NCBI GenBank assembly: GCA_964346275.1
Contig: CAYFUR010000103.1
Coordinates: forward strand, 1-13,385
Origin: CAYFUR01 sp964346275
GTDB lineage: Bacteria > Sumerlaeota > Sumerlaeia > SLMS01
Direction of reading: 5' to 3'
Length of the DNA: 13,385 nt
Every line of letters starts with the position of its first letter. Position 1 is the first letter of the stretch. The translations under genes and the position numbers were made by a program. The notes beneath the pieces are model-generated. The model did no database searches and was not told the DNA's origin. It saw only the letters and a list, made by a program, of their open reading frames with translations. Below, in pieces: positions 11,902-13,385 of this stretch.

Positions 11902-13385
11902 TCAGTCGACGGCTGGCGGGACGTTGTAGCTGGTGATTTCCAGGTTCTGGAGAATCGTGGCCAGCGTCGGGTCGTCACGGCCTGTGTCCTTATCGACGAA
12001 AAGATAGTCGAAGGAGAAGATCCAGTTGTTGCCGACGATTTCGCCCGGCGTCTGGAGCCACAGGTCATAGGTCTGCGGGTTTCCGATGGTGGGAACCCGG
12101 GAGGAGGTGTTTACCGAATCGATGTTTATGAGGCCGGAGAACTGGAGCGAGCTGTCGTTGGCGCGCAGGCGGATCGTCGGGAGAACCTCGGCCAGATCGA
12201 TGATCGCGTCGCTCGCCACGGTCCAGCGGACGCGATAGAGCGTGTCAGCCGCGAACGGCACATCGGTTTCGATGCCCCAGTAGCCGAAGATGGCGGGAGG
12301 ATAGAACACGAAGCCGTCATCCTGGCGCGTGCCGGGTTCTTCGCCACGGATCAGCAGGCCGGAGACGTCGTCGGTATCCGGGCTCTGGAAGACCTCGGGG
12401 ATGGTGATCGGCGATTCGGAAGGACGCGGTGTGAAGCCGTTGGCACCCTCCGAGAAGTCGAAGCTGGCCACCTGCTCACCGGCGCCAAGAACGTCGGTGC
12501 CGAGGAACTGGACCTCGACGCGGTCGAGACGGGTGATGGTGTTGGCCGCATCCGCCGGGTCAACGTTCAGGACGTCGAAGTCCAGACGGAAGTCGCTCTG
12601 GCCTTCAGGCTGGCTGAAGTACTGGACGTAGTCCTTGCCGTCGGTGGAGGGCGAAAAGCTGCCATCGCCGATGGAAGTCGCCACGACCAGGTCGCTCTGC
12701 TGGAAGTCGAAGGACGAGGAGCGCACGCGGACGACGGGCATCGTGGCCGGATCCTGCTGGTTGGACTCCACGGTGAAGATGGTCCGGAACAGGGAGTCCT
12801 CTCCCTGGCGGCCCTGAATCACCACGCTTCCCGGGGCCGGGATGAGCGGCGTATTGCCGATCTGGAACCGCGGGGACTCCCAGAAGCCGAAGGAGTTGGT
12901 GTTGTCGGAGGTGAGGACATCGAGTGTGCCGAGGTCGGCATTGTGCTGGCCGGTAACTGGTGCGAACTGAGACGGATTCGTGAAGGTCCAGCCCTCTGGC
13001 GAATCGTCGAAAGTGAAGATCACCGGGTTCGGAGCAGTCGGCGTCGGCGAGACTGTCGGCGTCGGCGTATCCGTCGGTGTCGGGGTGACCGTCGGCGTCG
13101 TTGGCGTCGGGGTCACAGTTGGCGTGACGGTCGGTGTGAGGGTCGGCGTCGTTGGCGTCGGAGTCGCCGTGATTGTTGGCGTCGTCGGCGTCGGTGTTGG
13201 TGTTGCGGTTATCGTCGGCGTGGTGGTCGGCGAGGGTGTGACTGTTGGTGTCGGTGTCGGGGCCGCTTCGCGCACGAAGATATGATCGATAGCGGTCGAA
13301 ATGGTGTCGAACTCGATCATGGTAGGCGGAGCGACGTCGGGGTTGTCGCCGAGCGTCAGGTTGTCGGGGATGCCCGTCATGTCGC
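11902..13385 (-). CDS. modular, probably secreted protein with Thr-Pro linker and repeated beta-rich modules (N-terminus outside window)
   Basis: The frame is open to the right edge (an Asp codon precedes the first ATG at 13380), so the gene is probably cut and its true start and signal peptide lie outside. I number residues from the Met at 13380. Residues 1-40 look like the end of one module. Residues 41-118 are a Thr/Pro (Val, Ile, Ser, Asp) linker. Residues 119-293 and 304-486 form two modules that resemble each other: VIFTFDDSPEGWTF and VASFDFSEGANGF at the start, LFRTIFTVES and LYRVRWTVAS in the middle, LDFDVLNVD and FSFDYLFVD near the end. The composition (many D, T, S, F; no Cys; few Lys) fits secreted jelly-roll or carbohydrate-binding-like folds, but I recognise no named family. 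No PEP-CTERM, LPXTG or membrane anchor is present at the C-terminus (SYNVPPAVD). Substrate and role are unknown. Confidence 0.75.
   Translation of the reverse strand, partial: DMTGIPDNLTLGDNPDVAPPTMIEFDTISTAIDHIFVREAAPTPTPTVTPSPTTTPTITATPTPTPTTPTITATPTPTTPTLTPTVTPTVTPTPTTPTVTPTPTDTPTPTVSPTPTAPNPVIFTFDDSPEGWTFTNPSQFAPVTGQHNADLGTLDVLTSDNTNSFGFWESPRFQIGNTPLIPAPGSVVIQGRQGEDSLFRTIFTVESNQQDPATMPVVRVRSSSFDFQQSDLVVATSIGDGSFSPSTDGKDYVQYFSQPEGQSDFRLDFDVLNVDPADAANTITRLDRVEVQFLGTDVLGAGEQVASFDFSEGANGFTPRPSESPITIPEVFQSPDTDDVSGLLIRGEEPGTRQDDGFVFYPPAIFGYWGIETDVPFAADTLYRVRWTVASDAIIDLAEVLPTIRLRANDSSLQFSGLINIDSVNTSSRVPTIGNPQTYDLWLQTPGEIVGNNWIFSFDYLFVDKDTGRDDPTLATILQNLEITSYNVPPAVD
13027..13260 (-). repeat. Thr-Pro linker coding repeat
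   Basis: About 234 bp of degenerate repeats built from units like CCGACG and CCGACGGTGACG on the minus strand encode 78 residues of TPTPT, TPTVTPT, TPTITAT and TPTDTPT. The Thr codons vary (ACG, ACC, ACT, ACA), which argues for an old, selected linker rather than a recent DNA slippage product. The plus-strand reading (VGVGVTVGV) is only its shadow. Confidence 0.9.

Noticed and set aside
13027..13260. CRISPR-like tandem repeat
   Set aside because: The repeat units are short, degenerate, in frame and without unique spacers; they encode a protein linker.
12980..13285. Plus-strand frame encoding Val-Gly repeats
   Set aside because: It is the reverse reading of the Thr-Pro linker repeat of the minus-strand gene.

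Overview
The window is a GC-rich bacterial chromosome segment. It looks like an uncultured, environmental diderm lineage. The genes are well spaced, carry recognisable Shine-Dalgarno sites and use ATG or GTG starts. The last gene is a large, presumably secreted protein with a long Thr-Pro linker between beta-rich modules, a style common in candidate phyla such as Sumerlaeota or Hydrogenedentota. That taxonomic guess is weak: it rests on general style, not on a marker comparison.

Left part (1-4711, minus strand): the conserved translation/transcription cluster, reading right to left as tRNA-Trp(CCA) - secE - nusG - rplK (L11) - rplA (L1) - rplJ (L10) - rplL (L7/L12) - rpoB (N-terminal 253 codons, running off the left edge). 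Its control elements lie between the genes. There is a hairpin plus T-run between rplL and rpoB that looks like a partial terminator/attenuator. A structured leader of about 270 nt precedes rplJ, with a hairpin directly in front of the ribosome binding site. Two GC-rich hairpins lie between secE and nusG. No rpmG lies between the tRNA and secE.

Middle (4712-7688): a divergent regulatory region of 304 bp, containing a perfect 12-bp palindrome, separates the tRNA-secE operon from clpB on the plus strand. clpB encodes a full-length disaggregase with a short acidic C-terminal tail.

Right part (7886-11770): two small unrecognised membrane-associated proteins on the minus strand (a three-helix protein and an N-anchored protein with a possible PH-like domain). 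On the plus strand follow a cytidylate-kinase-like P-loop protein and pdxH (pyridoxal phosphate synthesis). Convergent to pdxH is a FAD-dependent amine-oxidase-type protein. A strong intrinsic terminator (11833-11875) separates it from the last gene.

Far right (11902-13385, minus strand, running off the right edge): the C-terminal part of a modular secreted protein. It holds the tail of one module, a 78-residue Thr/Pro linker, and two further modules that are recognisably related to each other. This is the least ordinary element of the window. I see no CRISPR array, insertion sequence, phage gene or defence cassette.
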